34,823 bases of DNA from RGIG6353 sp045535585 (GTDB lineage: Bacteria; Bacillota; Clostridia; Oscillospirales; SIG627): contig JAZSLY010000086.1 in assembly GCA_045535585.1 (NCBI GenBank), positions 1 through 34,823 of the forward strand. The letters run 5' to 3'. Under the pieces are notes generated by a model. It was not told where the DNA came from. It did no database searches and saw only the letters and a list, made by a program, of their open reading frames with translations. The position numbers were made by a program, and so were the translations under genes. Positions 8,196 to 16,213 of the stretch are shown one piece after another. Numbering within the stretch: the stretch's first letter is position 1; each line of letters opens with the position of its first letter.

Positions 8196-8268
8196 ATAGC
8201 TGACCGCAAGGTCAATTTAGTTTTGACGTAATTTAGCGTGCAAAGCACGTTTCGCTCGTAATAGCGAA
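8196..8268. repeat. Array of three short hairpins with a shared linker
   Basis: In order: TGACC-GCAA-GGTCA (8201-8214, within the 19-bp repeat shared with 7633-7651), CGTGC-AAA-GCACG (8237-8249) and TTCGCT-CGTAAT-AGCGAA (8251-8268). AATTTAG or ATTTAGC occurs between or just after the units. Different stems with the same linker suggest a mosaic repeat rather than a single terminator. Confidence 0.7.
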
Positions 8269-8371
8269 TTTAGCTGATTTCGTCTATGATGAATTCATTA
8301 TATCACAACACCCAATAAAACACAACCGTTTTTTTGTTAAATTAAGTTTACAAAATTCTTCCTTTAAAGTA

Positions 8372-8399
8372 TTTACTTTTTATTTATTTGTGGTATAAT
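8372..8399 (+). promoter_or_regulatory. Sigma-A type promoter of the lipoprotein-to-rimO gene run
   Basis: TTTACT at 8372-8377, a 16-base spacer with TG just before the -10, and TATAAT at 8394-8399. It lies 43 bases upstream of the lipoprotein start codon. Confidence 0.65.
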
Positions 8400-8441
8400 T
8401 TATAGTAGCGTTACTATGTAGTTAAACGAAAGGAATACGAA

Positions 8442-8981
8442 ATGAAAAGATATATTGCACTTTTTTTAACCCTTCTTCTTGCTTTCAGTATATGCTCCTG
8501 CTCCAAAAAGGAGGAAAGTGACCTTCCCGAAGGAATGCTCCTGCTTGACAACGGGGCGATAGAATACAATTTCTACTATCCGGAGGAGTGGAGCGTTGAC
8601 AGAAACGACGGAATGGTCAGCGTCTACGTGTCGGAAAAGGACCGCTCCAACGTGTCGGTAGTCGCCTTTACCGCCAACAACGAGGTATCCAGCGTTGACG
8701 ACTATCTCACCATGGGTGACACCACCTACTTTGAACATCTCCGCGCTACCTTCCCCGACCTTGAAATAATTACAGACGGCGAGGAGATAGCTCTCGACTC
8801 CATTCCTGCAAGGCAGTACGTCTATACGGCGACGGTGGCAGGGGATGCGTACAAATTCCGTCAGATATTTACTTACAGATACGGCGAGATATATATGATC
8901 ACCTACACCTCTACCCTTGACGGTTTTGATTCACACACAGACGAGGTAAACAGTATAATAACAAATTTCAGCTTTAAATAA
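8442..8981 (+). CDS. Lipoprotein with a PsbP/Mog1-like domain
   Basis: 179 aa. Residues 1-20 form a lipoprotein signal peptide: a Lys/Arg start, hydrophobic LFLTLLLAFSI, then a lipobox-like SICSC with two cysteines as possible lipidation sites. The remainder (IEYNFYYPEEWSVDRNDG, then SVYVSEKDRSNVSVV, and a C-terminal ITYTSTLDGFDSHTDEVNSI) has the pattern of small surface PsbP-like domains (PPEW-type start, closing helix). It is expected to be anchored on the outer face of the membrane. RBS aaagga lies seven to eight bases upstream. Function unknown. It is 10 bases ahead of the DUF1385 gene. Confidence 0.82.
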   Translation: MKRYIALFLTLLLAFSICSCSKKEESDLPEGMLLLDNGAIEYNFYYPEEWSVDRNDGMVSVYVSEKDRSNVSVVAFTANNEVSSVDDYLTMGDTTYFEHLRATFPDLEIITDGEEIALDSIPARQYVYTATVAGDAYKFRQIFTYRYGEIYMITYTSTLDGFDSHTDEVNSIITNFSFK

Positions 8982-8991
8982 GGATTAATTT

Positions 8992-9984
8992 ATGAAAGAA
9001 AAGCGTTCCTGCCCCACCCCCGCAAGCCGTGTAGGCGGTCAGGCGGTGCTGGAGGGCATTATGATGAGGCACAAAAAGGATTGTGCCACCGCGGTGCGTT
9101 GCCCCGACGGAAAAATAAAATTAGATAAGAGAGCCGTAACCAGCATAAAGGACAGAGTTCCTCTTTTTCGTCTCCCGATACTCCGCGGAGTCGTCAGCTT
9201 TATCGAGTCTATGGCGCTCTCTATGTCAATTCTCACTCTCTCCGCAGAGATGCAGGGCATCGAGGAGGAGCAGACTAAATTTGAAAAGTGGCTGGAGCGA
9301 AAATTCGGCAAGAGCCTTATGGCTGTTGCAGGAATTATCGGAGGGGTGCTTGGTATTCTTCTTGCCCTCGCCCTCTTCTTCTACCTGCCGATGTTCATTT
9401 CAAAGCTTATTGACTACGCTATTCCCCTTACCCATCTTGCAAAGGCGATAGTTGAGGGAATAGTGAAAATGGGAATTTTCGTTCTCTATATCTGGCTCGT
9501 TTCCTTTATGCCCGATATCAGACGCACCTACGAGTACCACGGCGCCGAGCACAAGTCCATTTTCTGCCGTGAAGCAGGGCTTCCCCTGACGGTAGAGAAT
9601 ATAAAAAAGCAAAAAAGATTTCACCCAAGATGCGGAACGAGTATGATGTTTATGATGCTCCTACTTGGAATAGTGGTTTCCGCCGCTCTTCCCAATTCCC
9701 TTTGGGACAATCTGCTCCTGCGGTTTTTAACAAAGCTTCTCATACTCCCTCTTGTTGTGGGAATAGGTTATGAAATAACCATTTTTTCAGGCACGCACGA
9801 CAATTTCGTCCTGCGTATTCTTTCAGCGCCTGGGCTCTGGATACAGAGGATAACCACGAGAGAGCCTGATGAAAAGGAAATCGAGGTTGCTATCGTTGCC
9901 CTCAAGGCGTCTCTTCCCGAGGAATATCCGCCCGAAGCTATCTTCGAGGGAATAGAGGGTCAGGAGAATGAAGAAGAGAATTAA
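8992..9984 (+). CDS. DUF1385 membrane protein (YqhQ family)
   Basis: 330 aa. The family signature is at the N-terminus: SRVGGQAVLEGIMMRHKK. Then come hydrophobic segments around residues 105-135 (VAGIIGGVLGILLALALFFY), 150-170 and 215-260. A conserved histidine/cysteine block, YEYHGAEHKSIFCREAG and KRFHPRCGTSMMFMM, suggests metal binding or an enzymatic site at the membrane. Its 3' end overlaps prmC by 17 bases; this pairing with prmC is common in Bacillota. The biochemical role is not established. Confidence 0.92.
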   Translation: MKEKRSCPTPASRVGGQAVLEGIMMRHKKDCATAVRCPDGKIKLDKRAVTSIKDRVPLFRLPILRGVVSFIESMALSMSILTLSAEMQGIEEEQTKFEKWLERKFGKSLMAVAGIIGGVLGILLALALFFYLPMFISKLIDYAIPLTHLAKAIVEGIVKMGIFVLYIWLVSFMPDIRRTYEYHGAEHKSIFCREAGLPLTVENIKKQKRFHPRCGTSMMFMMLLLGIVVSAALPNSLWDNLLLRFLTKLLILPLVVGIGYEITIFSGTHDNFVLRILSAPGLWIQRITTREPDEKEIEVAIVALKASLPEEYPPEAIFEGIEGQENEEEN

Positions 9985-10774
9985 GGCTTTGTGGGAGGGG
10001 TCTCAATTTGCAAAGGAAAACCTGTCTATGTGGGAAACGGTGTCGCTTATCCTTGAGGATATGGGGCTTCCACGGGATAGTGTTCTCCTTGGCAGAGGGC
10101 TTCCCGAGGAAAGCGAAAAAAGACTTTTCCACACCCTTGAAAGAGCGGTGTCGGGTGAGCCTCTCGGCTATATTTTAGGGCATATCCCCTTTTACAAATA
10201 CGATTTTTACACGGCAGAAAACGTGCTTATCCCACGGTGCGACAGCGAGGTCATAGTGGAAAAGGCGGTAGAGCTCTTTCCACGGGGCGCGCATATAATA
10301 GACTTTTGCACGGGCACGGGGTGTCTCGGAATAAGCGTTGCGCTGGAGCGTGAGGACGTTACCGTCACCCTTGTGGATATTTCCGAGTATGCAATTTCCT
10401 GCGCCGAGCGGAATATAGAAAAATATAACCTTTCCGAGAGGGCACGGGTTATGTGCTTCGATGTGCTCTCGGGCGATTACTCCACCCTGCCGTCAGCCGA
10501 CGGCGTGATAATGAATCCACCGTACGTTACGAAAAAGGAAATGGACGTACTACCCGAAAACGTGAAAAGAGAGCCTCCTCTTGCCCTTGACGGAGGGGAG
10601 GACGGAATGAGCTTTTACAAGGCGCTTGCCGAAAAAGAGGATTTTCTCCGAGGCAAGACCGTCCTTTTGGAGATAGGCTCGTCGCAGGGCGACGCAGTAA
10701 AATGCCTATTTGGCGGTGGAGATATAATTCCCGACCTTGAGGGGCGGGACAGAGTAGTTAAAATAAAAATGTGA
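9968..10774 (+). CDS. prmC: Release factor glutamine N5-methyltransferase
   Basis: 268 aa. It methylates the glutamine of the GGQ motif in release factors RF1/RF2. The N-terminal helical domain ends with SGEPLGYILGHIPFYKYDF; the AdoMet site is IIDFCTGTGCLGISVAL (about 108-125), and the substrate-binding NPPY is in GVIMNPPYVTKKEMD near residue 178. The ATG at 9968 lies within the end of the DUF1385 gene and has GAGGG eight bases upstream. prfA is not next to it here; recA follows after 19 bases. Confidence 0.93.
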   Translation: MKKRIKALWEGSQFAKENLSMWETVSLILEDMGLPRDSVLLGRGLPEESEKRLFHTLERAVSGEPLGYILGHIPFYKYDFYTAENVLIPRCDSEVIVEKAVELFPRGAHIIDFCTGTGCLGISVALEREDVTVTLVDISEYAISCAERNIEKYNLSERARVMCFDVLSGDYSTLPSADGVIMNPPYVTKKEMDVLPENVKREPPLALDGGEDGMSFYKALAEKEDFLRGKTVLLEIGSSQGDAVKCLFGGGDIIPDLEGRDRVVKIKM

Positions 10775-10793
10775 TATAAAGTGAGGAAGAAAA

Positions 10794-11900
10794 ATGGACG
10801 AGAAAAAGAAGAAGACAGAAGTAGAAAAGGAAAGCGCAGACGGCAGAGAAGCCGCGCGCAAAAAGGCAATATCACAGATAACCAAGAAATACGGACAGGG
10901 CTCTATAATGAAGCTTGGTGAGAATACGCAGATGCAGGTCAGCGCCATTCCCACGGGCTCGCTCTCCCTTGACTTTGCCCTCGGTATAGGAGGCGTTCCA
11001 AAGGGAAGAATTATAGAGATATACGGACCTGAAAGCTCGGGTAAGACCACTCTTGCCCTCCACATAGCAGCCGAGGCTCAGAAGATGGGCGGCTCGGCGG
11101 CGTTCATTGATGCAGAGCACGCCCTTGACCCTACCTATGCGCAGGGAATAGGCGTTGATATCCACGACCTTCTGGTTGCTCAGCCCGACGACGGTGAGCA
11201 GGCGCTGGAGATTGCCGAGGCGCTTATCCGCTCGGACGCCATTGACGTTATTATCGTGGACTCTGTTGCGGCTCTCGTTCCCAAGGCGGAGATAGAGGGC
11301 GATATGGGTCAGGCAACGGTGGGAGCACACGCAAGACTTATGTCAAAGGCACTCAGAAAGCTCTCCGGCGCTATTGCAAAGAGCCAGTGCGTGCTTATCT
11401 TCATTAACCAGCTTCGTGAGGAGGTGGGCGTTATGTACGGAAATCCCGAGGTAACCACGGGCGGTAAGGCACTGAAATTCTACGCCTCGGTGCGAATTGA
11501 CGTGCGCCGCGGTCAGCAGATTAAGGAAAAAGGCGAGGTGGTTGGTAACCAGACCAAGTGTAAGGTAGTTAAAAACAAGGTTGCAGCCCCCTTCAAGACC
11601 GCAGAATTTGAAATTCTCTACGGCGAGGGCATTTCCTCCGACGGAGAGCTTCTTGACCTTGGCGAGAGCCTTGGTATCGTGCAGAAGAGCGGTTCTTGGT
11701 ACGGCTACGGCGGACTGAGACTTGGTCAGGGCAAGGACAACTCCAAGCTCTACCTCAAGGAAAACCCCGATATCCGTGAAGAGATAAAGGCAAAAATTCT
11801 TGCTCAGGCAAGTGAGCTTCAGGGCAAGCTGACCTTTGGCGGTATCAGCGGACTTGACGAGGATGAGGACGACGGAACGGAAGAGGGCTTTGAGGAATAA
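10794..11900 (+). CDS. recA: RecA recombinase
   Basis: 368 aa. It forms filaments on single-stranded DNA, drives strand exchange and stimulates LexA self-cleavage. The Walker A is GPESSGKTTLALH (near residue 82), followed by AFIDAEHALDP and the Walker B VIIVDSVAALVPKAE; loop L2 is INQLREEVGVMYGNPEVTTG cut at its first 20 residues. The N-terminus has about 20 extra charged residues compared with E. coli RecA. RBS gagga lies about six bases upstream. No LexA box was recognised nearby. recX follows directly. Confidence 0.98.
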   Translation: MDEKKKKTEVEKESADGREAARKKAISQITKKYGQGSIMKLGENTQMQVSAIPTGSLSLDFALGIGGVPKGRIIEIYGPESSGKTTLALHIAAEAQKMGGSAAFIDAEHALDPTYAQGIGVDIHDLLVAQPDDGEQALEIAEALIRSDAIDVIIVDSVAALVPKAEIEGDMGQATVGAHARLMSKALRKLSGAIAKSQCVLIFINQLREEVGVMYGNPEVTTGGKALKFYASVRIDVRRGQQIKEKGEVVGNQTKCKVVKNKVAAPFKTAEFEILYGEGISSDGELLDLGESLGIVQKSGSWYGYGGLRLGQGKDNSKLYLKENPDIREEIKAKILAQASELQGKLTFGGISGLDEDEDDGTEEGFEE

Positions 11901-12497
11901 ATGAAGCTTATTCGCTACTATAATATAGAGAAAAACAAAGAGACGGTGCTGGTCACCGACGAGGGCGACTTTGCCATATGGGTGAGGGACTACGAGCGCG
12001 CCTTTTCCTCCCTTCGTGCAGGGGACGAAATAGAGAACGCTGAGGAGCTTTGCCGTCTTGCCGTAAGGCGTGAGATAAAGAAAAAGGCAATAAAGCGTCT
12101 GGCGGCAGGCGACATCACCAAAAAGGAGCTCTACCGCCGTCTTATCCGTGAGAAGATACACGGAACTACGGTGGACACCGAGTTTTTAGACGAGCTTCTC
12201 TCAAAGCTTGAAAGGGCAGGCTATATCGACGAGCGGGGATATGCTAACCGCTTTGCGCAAAAGTGCGTTGAAAAGAAATGGGGCAGGGCAAAGATACGCG
12301 GTGCTATGATAGACCGTGGCTTTGAGAGTGACTTGATTGACGAAGCGCTTTCCGCCCTTGACTGTGACTTTGTGGCGCTGGCAAGAGAGCTTATCCACAC
12401 CACCCTTGACGGCGTGGAGTGTGACGTGGCACGCCGCCGACTTTACGCCAGAGGCTTTTCAAGCGAAGAAATAATAAAAGCATACGAGCAGGAATAG
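11901..12497 (+). CDS. recX: RecX regulatory protein
   Basis: 198 aa. RecX binds RecA filaments and limits or modulates their activity. The three-helix repeats are visible: AIKRLAAGDITKKELYRRL, LLSKLERAGYIDERGYANRF and KWGRAKIRGAMIDRGFESD, ending with RRRLYARGFSSEEIIKAYEQ. The start codon directly follows the recA stop codon, so the two are made from one mRNA and dosage-coupled. Confidence 0.92.
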   Translation: MKLIRYYNIEKNKETVLVTDEGDFAIWVRDYERAFSSLRAGDEIENAEELCRLAVRREIKKKAIKRLAAGDITKKELYRRLIREKIHGTTVDTEFLDELLSKLERAGYIDERGYANRFAQKCVEKKWGRAKIRGAMIDRGFESDLIDEALSALDCDFVALARELIHTTLDGVECDVARRRLYARGFSSEEIIKAYEQE

Positions 12498-12500
12498 AAA

Positions 12501-13829
12501 ATGAGTATAAAAGTAGGATTTGTATCCTTGGGCTGTCCCAAGAATACCGTTGACACCGAGGTTATGCTGGGCACTCTCTACAACGAGGGCTTTGAAATAG
12601 TGGCGGAGGACACCGACGCCGACGTTATGGTTATTAACACCTGCGCCTTTATAGAGAGCGCAAAGGGTGAGGCAATAGAGTCCATTCTCGATATAGCGTA
12701 CCTCAAAAAGCATCACAATCTCCGAGGCATCGTTGTGACGGGCTGTCTTGCCACAAGGTACCCCGAGGAAATAGAAAAGGACTTGCCCGAGGTGGACGCT
12801 ATCCTCTCGGCAGGCGACGAGGGCAGAATATGCGAGGCGGTGCGTGCCGCCTACAACGGCGAGAAGTTTATTGCCACCTCCCCCACGGAAAACCTTGCCT
12901 TCGGCGGTGACAGAGTTATATCAACTCCCGAATACACCGCATATATTAAAATTGCCGAGGGCTGTGACAACAGGTGCTCTTATTGCTCCATTCCCGATAT
13001 AAGAGGACGCTTCCGCAGTCGTGATATGGAGGATATTATCGCCGAAGCCCATACCCTTTATGGTATGGGTGTAAGAGAGCTTTGCATCGTGGCGCAGGAC
13101 ACCACGAGGTACGGTCTTGACCTGACGGGCAAATACGAGCTTCCCGAGCTTCTTCGCCGTCTCTGTACCGACGAGGGACTCGGCTTCAAGTGGATAAGGC
13201 TTCTTTATTGCTATCCCGACAAGATTACCGACGAGCTTGTGGAGACTATGGCGAAATACGATAACATAGCAAAGTACATTGATATGCCAATTCAGCATAT
13301 AAACGACAGAGTTCTGGGGGCGATGAACCGCCACGGAGGGTCTGACGTGATAAAGAGCGCCGTGGAGAGACTCAGGCGCGCTATGCCCGATATAACCATA
13401 CGCACCACAGTTATTGCAGGCTTCCCCACCGAAACCCAGAGGGAAGCGAGCGAGCTTTTAAATTACATAAAGGAAACGAGGTTTGACCGCCTTGGCGCTT
13501 TCCCCTATTCCCGTGAGGAAAACACCCCTGCCTACGCAATGCGTCAGGTGGCGAAGAAGGAGAGGGAGGCGCGCGCCGAGAGAATCATGGAGGTGCAGTC
13601 CGAAATAATGGCAGAGAAGAACGCCGAAAAGGTGGGTAAGACCCTCACGGTGCTTTGCGAGGGCTACGACAAGGTTGCCGAGACCTATTTCGGCAGAACA
13701 GAGGCGGATGCCCCCGACATTGACGGCAAGGTGTATTTCAGCGCTCCCAGACGGGTAAAGGACGGCGAATTCGTGGAGGTTGAAATTACCGACGAAATTT
13801 ATTACGACCTCGTTGGAAAAATGCGGTAG
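12501..13829 (+). CDS. rimO: Ribosomal protein S12 methylthiotransferase
   Basis: 442 aa. It adds a methylthio group to an aspartate of ribosomal protein S12. The UPF0004 domain starts VGFVSLGCPKNTVDTE and contains NTCAFIESAKGEA; the radical SAM site is the CxxxCxxC in IAEGCDNRCSYCSIPDIRG (about residue 155). A C-terminal TRAM domain ends DEIYYDLVGKMR. The stop codon TAG lies inside the palindrome GCGGTAGCACCGC (13823-13835), the first of three copies in the following spacer, so the repeat insertion sets the end of the reading frame. Confidence 0.95.
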   Translation: MSIKVGFVSLGCPKNTVDTEVMLGTLYNEGFEIVAEDTDADVMVINTCAFIESAKGEAIESILDIAYLKKHHNLRGIVVTGCLATRYPEEIEKDLPEVDAILSAGDEGRICEAVRAAYNGEKFIATSPTENLAFGGDRVISTPEYTAYIKIAEGCDNRCSYCSIPDIRGRFRSRDMEDIIAEAHTLYGMGVRELCIVAQDTTRYGLDLTGKYELPELLRRLCTDEGLGFKWIRLLYCYPDKITDELVETMAKYDNIAKYIDMPIQHINDRVLGAMNRHGGSDVIKSAVERLRRAMPDITIRTTVIAGFPTETQREASELLNYIKETRFDRLGAFPYSREENTPAYAMRQVAKKEREARAERIMEVQSEIMAEKNAEKVGKTLTVLCEGYDKVAETYFGRTEADAPDIDGKVYFSAPRRVKDGEFVEVEITDEIYYDLVGKMR

Positions 13830-13954
13830 CACCGCGGGCAGCGGTAGCACCGCGGGCATATCTCGCCTATCGAAACGCTTATTTCTGTTTATAGAAAGCA
13901 AAACGGCGAGGTTGGAAAAACGCAATTTCCCGACAAAAAATGCGGTAGCACCGC
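13823..13954 (+). repeat. Three copies of hairpin GCGGT-AGC-ACCGC around a 76-bp repeat
   Basis: Identical 13-mers at 13823-13835, 13841-13853 and 13942-13954. The first includes the rimO stop codon; the second and third flank the 76-bp repeat (copy A). A related palindrome, GCGGCT-AGC-AGCCGC, flanks copies B and C of that repeat. Confidence 0.85.
13855..13930 (+). repeat. 76-bp dispersed repeat, copy A
   Basis: Begins GGCATATCTCGCCTATC and ends with AAAACGGCGAG plus CGCAATTTCC. CTCGCC and GGCGAG can pair to form the base of a long hairpin with a variable middle that has its own short stem (TTTCT/AGAAA). It lies 25 bases after the rimO stop. Confidence 0.88.
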
Positions 13955-13999
13955 TTCCAAGAAAATGATAAAAGACTGACCGAGAGAAAGGATTATTAT

Positions 14000-14575
14000 A
14001 TGAGCAAAATCAATCTACCAAACAAGCTGACGATTTTAAGAATGTTCCTCGTTCCCATTGTAATGGTGTTCATTCTTTACCCCTCGCTTTGCTTGAATAA
14101 CGAAATCGTCTACGCAATAGTTCCTGCAGTTTTGTTTATACTTACCGCAGTTACCGACTTTATCGACGGCAAGATTGCCAGAAGCCAGAATCTCGTAACC
14201 AATTTCGGCAAGTTTATGGACCCCGTTGCCGACAAGTTTATGGTAATCGGCACGCTTATGTCAATTACCGTAGTTAACGAGGCACTCAGACCGTTTATGA
14301 CCTGGGTGACCGTTGTGGTTATCTTCCGTGAGCTTGCGGTTACCTCTGTCAGACTTATCGTGTCGGGGGAGGGCATCGTCGTTCCTGCCAACTGGCTTGG
14401 CAAGTGCAAGACCATGACACAATCCATTTCAATCGTAGTTTTCCTTATCGAGCCGATTATCTGGGACTTCTGGTATCTGTCCTATATCGGAATGGCGGCA
14501 ACCGCCCTTCTGACAGTATGGTCGGGCATTAACTATATAAAGGAGTTCTGGAAGTACATTGACCCCACGAAATAA
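14000..14575 (+). CDS. pgsA: CDP-diacylglycerol--glycerol-3-phosphate 3-phosphatidyltransferase
   Basis: 191 aa. It makes phosphatidylglycerol phosphate from CDP-diacylglycerol and glycerol 3-phosphate at the membrane. The CDP-alcohol phosphotransferase signature DGxxAR(x8)GxxxDxxxD is complete: DGKIARSQNLVTNFGKFMDP continuing VADK, near residue 53. Four or more hydrophobic segments are spread over the protein. RBS aaagga lies seven bases upstream. Its last 17 bases overlap the M16 peptidase gene. Confidence 0.95.
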   Translation: MSKINLPNKLTILRMFLVPIVMVFILYPSLCLNNEIVYAIVPAVLFILTAVTDFIDGKIARSQNLVTNFGKFMDPVADKFMVIGTLMSITVVNEALRPFMTWVTVVVIFRELAVTSVRLIVSGEGIVVPANWLGKCKTMTQSISIVVFLIEPIIWDFWYLSYIGMAATALLTVWSGINYIKEFWKYIDPTK

Positions 14576-15845
14576 CACGAGAGAATTCAAGGCAACAACG
14601 GACGGCGGAGTCAAGGTATATTCCTTTCCCACCGCTACCCACAGCTTTAATCTCTCCCTATATATCCCTGCAGGCCCTCTTTTCGACGAGCCGAGGGAGG
14701 CGGGAATATCCCATTTTTACGAGCACGCAGTTTTCAGAAATATAAATAAGCTTATGGACTATAAGCTCTACTCGGTGCTTGATTCCCTCGGGCTTACTTT
14801 GTCGGGCGCAACCTATAACGAGCTTATCCAGTTTTCCGTTCAGGGCGCACCCTCACATTTCCGCCGTGGCGCCGAAATTCTCCTTCTCGCCCTTTCTCCC
14901 TTCGTTATAAGTAAAACGGAGCTTGACGCCGAGCGTGAGAGAGTAAAGAGGGAAATCAGGGAGGACACCTATTCCTCCTCGGTGGACGCTATGTGTCAGA
15001 AGCTTGTGTGGGAGGGCACACCCCTTTGTGAGACCATAACGGGCACGGTGGGCAGAGTTTCGGGCTTTTCCCTGAATAAGCTTCGCGACCACGCCGAGAA
15101 AATCACGGGCGCTGAGAATATTTTCTTCTACCTCACGGGCGCAATAGACGAGGGGGACGTTGAGTGGCTTGTGGAGAAGGTGAATAAAATTCCCCTCCCA
15201 AAGAGCGAAAAGCGGGAGAATATTGCCAAGCTTCCGCCACGGTTTTTCCATCGCTCACCCGACCTTTCTGTAAAGAGGGCGGACTATTGCAAAGTCAAAT
15301 TCGCCTACGACGTGGACACTAACCTTTTCCCAAAACCCGTGCGTGACCTCGTCTACGATATTCTTTTTCAGGGCGACACCTCAAGGGTCTTTTTAGAGCT
15401 GTCGGAGAAGAACGGCTATATCTATAGCTTCGACGCCAACCTTGACGAATATAAAAATATAGGCTCACTCACTCTATCCTTTGAGACCTCTCCCGCCCAT
15501 TTTCTCCCTGCCCTGCAGGCGCTTCGGGAGATTTTCGACGGGATAACGAAGGATATTACAGACTCAGAGCTCTCTCTTGCTAAGGTGCCATACCTTGAAA
15601 ATTATCTTTTTATTCTCGACGACACCGAAAGCCTGAATTGGAACAAGGCGTGGGAGTCTCACTTCCTCGGCTTCGATTACGAAACGCTGGAGGCAAGACG
15701 GGAGGCATACGAAAAGGTGACGGTTGAGGACGTGCTACACTGTGCGAGAGAAATTTTCCGTCCCGAAAATCTGTCGGTGGCTGTGAAGCACAAAAATCCC
15801 GATAAGGCAAGGGCGGTGCTTCAGGAAACCTTTTTTATTTATTAG
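14559..15845 (+). CDS. M16 family zinc metallopeptidase
   Basis: 428 aa. The inverted zinc motif HxxEH is present as ISHFYEHAVF (near residue 50), and the expected third glutamate region follows about 75 residues later (ERVKREIRED). The C-terminal M16 domain (about 200-420) includes DILFQGDTSRVFLELSEKNG and the strand pattern GYIYSFDA. The only plausible start is the TTG at 14559, inside the end of pgsA, with an AGGAG 13 bases upstream; no ATG or GTG occurs nearby. Many Clostridia encode M16 pairs; this one is alone. The stop codon coincides with the edge of repeat copy B. Confidence 0.87.
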   Translation: MTPRNNTREFKATTDGGVKVYSFPTATHSFNLSLYIPAGPLFDEPREAGISHFYEHAVFRNINKLMDYKLYSVLDSLGLTLSGATYNELIQFSVQGAPSHFRRGAEILLLALSPFVISKTELDAERERVKREIREDTYSSSVDAMCQKLVWEGTPLCETITGTVGRVSGFSLNKLRDHAEKITGAENIFFYLTGAIDEGDVEWLVEKVNKIPLPKSEKRENIAKLPPRFFHRSPDLSVKRADYCKVKFAYDVDTNLFPKPVRDLVYDILFQGDTSRVFLELSEKNGYIYSFDANLDEYKNIGSLTLSFETSPAHFLPALQALREIFDGITKDITDSELSLAKVPYLENYLFILDDTESLNWNKAWESHFLGFDYETLEARREAYEKVTVEDVLHCAREIFRPENLSVAVKHKNPDKARAVLQETFFIY

Positions 15846-15920
15846 GAGATTGCATTAAATTGGACCTCGCCGTTTTTCTTTATTCAGGAAAAAAACGCAT
15901 TACGATAGGCGAGATATGCC
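15845..15920 (-). repeat. 76-bp dispersed repeat, copy B (reverse orientation)
   Basis: Read on the minus strand it begins GGCATATCTCGCCTATC and ends with AAAAACGGCGAG, GTCC and AATGCAATCTCC. Its far edge is the last base of the M16 stop codon. On the other side it is adjoined by the palindrome GCGGCT-GCT-AGCCGC (15922-15936). Confidence 0.88.
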
Positions 15921-15957
15921 AGCGGCTGCTAGCCGCATTTTTAAATAATAAAAATTC

Positions 15958-15986
15958 TTGACCTTTTTATAAAACTGTGTTAGAAT
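15958..15986 (+). promoter_or_regulatory. Sigma-A promoter of the T-box cysteine operon
   Basis: TTGACC at 15958-15963, a 17-base spacer, and TAGAAT at 15981-15986. Transcription would start near 15993, just before Stem I of the T-box. Confidence 0.8.
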
Positions 15987-15992
15987 AAAGAA

Positions 15993-16192
15993 AATTCAAT
16001 ATATACTGCAATCGTCGGCAGAAATGCTGGGCAAGAGTAGACGGGGAAGATCTCCAGAGAGGGCGCGTTTGGTGCGAGCGTCAGGTTTACCTCATCGAAA
16101 GTGCGGCCCCTTTAGGACGGCAGTCTTTAAGAGTTATAAATAAGAGTGGAACCGCGCATCTGCGCCTCTTGAATGAGGTGCAGATTTTTTTG
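15993..16192 (+). ncRNA. T-box riboswitch, predicted cysteine-specific
   Basis: The conserved T-box AGAGTGGAACCGCG is at 16143-16156. The specifier loop has its 5' half AGTA at 16036-16039 and 3' half GAA at 16097-16099, and TGC (Cys) follows at 16102-16104. The flanking GGGC and GCCC can pair to close Stem I. The leader precedes cysE and cysS, in agreement with sensing uncharged tRNA-Cys. Charged tRNA leaves the terminator hairpin; uncharged tRNA binds the T-box bulge and lets transcription continue. Confidence 0.9.
16158..16191 (+). terminator. T-box intrinsic terminator
   Basis: An 11-position stem with one internal mismatch (16158-16168 with 16175-16185), a 6-base loop and a run of seven Ts. 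Its 5' arm directly follows the T-box sequence, so antiterminator and terminator are mutually exclusive. Confidence 0.88.
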
Positions 16193-16213
16193 TTCTATTA
16201 GGTAGGGGGAAAT

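Larger units (their letters stand above)
8115..8441. other. Intergenic region with hairpin array and promoter
   Basis: 327 bases without a gene. It holds the upstream RBS region of the Bro-N remnant, a run of three small hairpins joined by ATTTAG-like linkers (8196-8268), an AT-rich stretch, and a sigma-A promoter for the downstream operon. No reading frame looks coding. Confidence 0.7.
15846..16213 (+). other. Intergenic region: repeat copy B, promoter, T-box leader
   Basis: 368 bases without a protein gene. In order it contains the reverse-oriented 76-bp repeat, its adjoining palindrome, a consensus sigma-A promoter, the T-box leader and its terminator. Confidence 0.85.

Noticed and set aside
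11343..12161. Long minus-strand open frame of 272 codons across recA-recX
   Set aside because: It is antisense to recA and recX, whose motifs are complete; no RBS or recognisable protein.
13823..13954. CRISPR-like array
   Set aside because: Three 13-bp hairpin copies, but with unequal spacing and no spacers of uniform length and no cas genes.
15993..16192. tRNA-like or rRNA-like gene in the cysE leader
   Set aside because: The conserved T-box motif, specifier loop and terminator explain the structure.
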